A stretch of 64,000 bases of DNA from an uncultured Bacteroides sp. GTDB taxonomy: Bacteria > Bacteroidota > Bacteroidia > Bacteroidales > Bacteroidaceae. How positions within the stretch are numbered: the stretch's first letter is position 1; each line of letters begins with the position of its first letter. The DNA lies in NCBI RefSeq assembly GCF_963677715.1, contig NZ_OY782493.1, positions 124,001 through 188,000 on the forward strand, given 5' to 3'. Position numbers and translations under genes: made by a program. A model generated the notes under the pieces. The model ran no database searches. It worked only from the letters and a program-made list of their open reading frames with translations, and had not been told where the DNA came from. This document shows positions 62,996 to 64,000 of this stretch, one piece after another.

Positions 62996-63478
62996 TTACA
63001 GTTCCATCTCCGAACCGTCAAACGACAGCGGGAGTAAATCTTTGATACTTTTTACCTCGTAGATGTGTTTTGTGCCGTAAAGCAAGATGCGCATCGGTTG
63101 GCTGTAGCGCTTCTCCGTTTCGAGCATCACCTGGCGGCAGGCGCCACAGGGCGGAATGGGCGATTCGAGAAAGCCATTTTCCGTGCGGGCGGCAATGGCC
63201 AGTGTCGTTACCGCCTGGTCGGGGTATTGCGAGTTTGTATAGAACAGCGTGGTGCGTTCTGCACAAAGCCCCGACGGATAAGCTGCATTCTCCTGATTCG
63301 TACCTGTTACAATCACCCCGTTGGCCAATCGGGCGGCGGCACCCACCCTGAAGTGGGAGTAAGGGGCATAACTGCGTGATGTAGCATCCATGGCAGCACT
63401 AACGAGTGTCCGATCTGCTTCAGAGAGTTCATCGTATTGGTATACTTTTAGTATGGCTGTGATGATGAGATCTTTCAT
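62996..63478 (-). CDS. cdd: Cytidine deaminase
   Basis: 160 aa. Deaminates cytidine and deoxycytidine in salvage. The zinc and catalytic motif is SGLCAERTTLFYTN (Cys-Ala-Glu), with PPCGACRQVM carrying the other two cysteines. A -7 element TAACTTTG on this strand (63510-63517) lies about 30 bp upstream. It is longer than the short bacterial form by about 25 residues at the N-terminus, the usual Bacteroidetes form. Confidence 0.94.
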   Translation of the reverse strand: MKDLIITAILKVYQYDELSEADRTLVSAAMDATSRSYAPYSHFRVGAAARLANGVIVTGTNQENAAYPSGLCAERTTLFYTNSQYPDQAVTTLAIAARTENGFLESPIPPCGACRQVMLETEKRYSQPMRILLYGTKHIYEVKSIKDLLPLSFDGSEMEL

Positions 63479-63661
63479 GGTTTGTTCGTTTTTTTAAGGA
63501 TTGGGGAGACAAAGTTAGCAAAGAGATTGATAATCCGAATAATTTTTATGATTTTTGTGATCTGATAGCGAGTAACCTCTGTCAAGGATGAGAATCGGCA
63601 TCTTTTTATTTAGAATATATAAACAATAAAGGTAGAGGACTATTTCCTCGAAAAGAAAACA

Positions 63662-64000
63662 ATGAGTAAGATTCAACATACCATTATTTTTATCCTGGCA
63701 GCCCTGTCTGCTTTTACTTTCAGTGCGCAGGCACAACGAAAAAATCAGCGTTACACGGAGTATATCAATAAGTATAGCTCATTGGCGGTAGATCAGATGA
63801 AAGCCCACCACATTCCTGCCAGCATCACACTGGCTCAGGGACTGCTCGAGAGCGGTGCCGGATACAGCGAACTGGCACGCACGAGTAACAACCATTTCGG
63901 CATTAAATGTGGTACTAACTGGCAGGGGCCTTCGGTGTCTCACGATGACGATGCCCGTCAGGAATGTTTTCGCGCCTACAAAAGTGCCGCCGACTCTTAC
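63662..64000 (+). CDS. GH73-type glucosaminidase, 3' end cut by window
   Basis: 113 codons visible from ATG 63662. A signal peptide (SKIQHTIIFILAALSAFTFSAQAQ) is followed by YINKYSSLAVDQMKAHHIPASITLAQGLLESGAGYSELARTSNNHFGIKC, the start of the GH73 glucosaminidase or FlgJ-like domain with the catalytic glutamate in LLES. It should hydrolyse peptidoglycan glycan bonds. In similar Bacteroidetes proteins a LysM repeat follows, but that part is outside the window. Confidence 0.9.
   Translation, partial: MSKIQHTIIFILAALSAFTFSAQAQRKNQRYTEYINKYSSLAVDQMKAHHIPASITLAQGLLESGAGYSELARTSNNHFGIKCGTNWQGPSVSHDDDARQECFRAYKSAADSY

Noticed and set aside
61506-64000. Long opposite-strand frames over nudC, cdd and several other genes
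   Set aside because: They mirror well-supported genes on the other strand and show no family motifs.

Overview
The window reads as chromosomal DNA of a Bacteroides-type member of the Bacteroidales. Several promoters match the Bacteroides consensus (TTTG, 19-21 bp, TAnnTTTG). The gene set is typical of that group: DUF4369, DUF4373, DUF4248, DUF4468, DUF4783, DUF4943 and DUF4858 families, an S46 dipeptidyl peptidase, TlpA reductases, an HU-like protein with a long tail, and a MetH without its activation domain. The species cannot be fixed from the sequence alone.

Layout. 1-10242 is housekeeping: Yip1-like protein (partial), smpB, a GATE-type membrane protein, metH, an MltF-like lytic transglycosylase, udk, a Dabb protein, a DsbD-like reductase and a PaaI-type thioesterase. 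10367-15179 is a histidine operon (hisG, hisD, hisC, hisB). It is preceded by a consensus promoter, a 14-codon leader peptide with four consecutive His codons, and a hairpin with a T-run, which is a textbook attenuator layout. 15329-29970 is mixed core metabolism: thioredoxins, a lipid A-type phosphohydrolase with a glycosyltransferase, DPP7, TlpA, PdxH, a D-2-hydroxyacid dehydrogenase and a FadL-type porin.

30046-34690 is a type VI-B CRISPR-Cas locus on the minus strand. It has cas13b (1055 aa, two RxxxxH HEPN motifs), a 4-bp-overlapping csx28-like membrane-protein gene, and a 13-repeat array with 36-bp repeats and 29-31-nt spacers. No cas1 or cas2 is present in the window. cas13b has its own consensus promoter, which overlaps a terminator that ends the array-side transcript.

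34744-41676 is an accessory replication-like module: an N-acetylmuramoyl-L-alanine amidase, an unknown 130-aa protein, a 34-bp palindrome, a DUF4373 protein, an iteron-like 22-bp-period repeat array, a zinc-ribbon/TOPRIM/DnaB primase-helicase, a RelE/ParE-type toxin-antitoxin pair, a DUF4248 protein, an HU-like protein and a 91-aa protein. Three copies or partial copies of a structured, non-coding repeat element lie in or beside it (about 37.1, 40.9-41.4 and 46.7 kb). 41738-44378 holds a metallophosphoesterase and a winged-helix/nucleotidyltransferase pair that resembles AbiE-type toxin-antitoxin systems.

44475-46642 is a queuosine precursor operon (transporter, queC, queF) behind a 150-nt structured leader. 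46872-64000 returns to core genes: rlmH, nadC, an ECF sigma factor with a membrane-anchored beta-barrel partner, a nitronate monooxygenase, alanine dehydrogenase, an ammonium transporter, M23 and C69 peptidases, phosphoglucomutase/phosphomannomutase, nudC, cdd and the start of a glucosaminidase gene. A second 22-bp-period repeat array sits between nudC and cdd.
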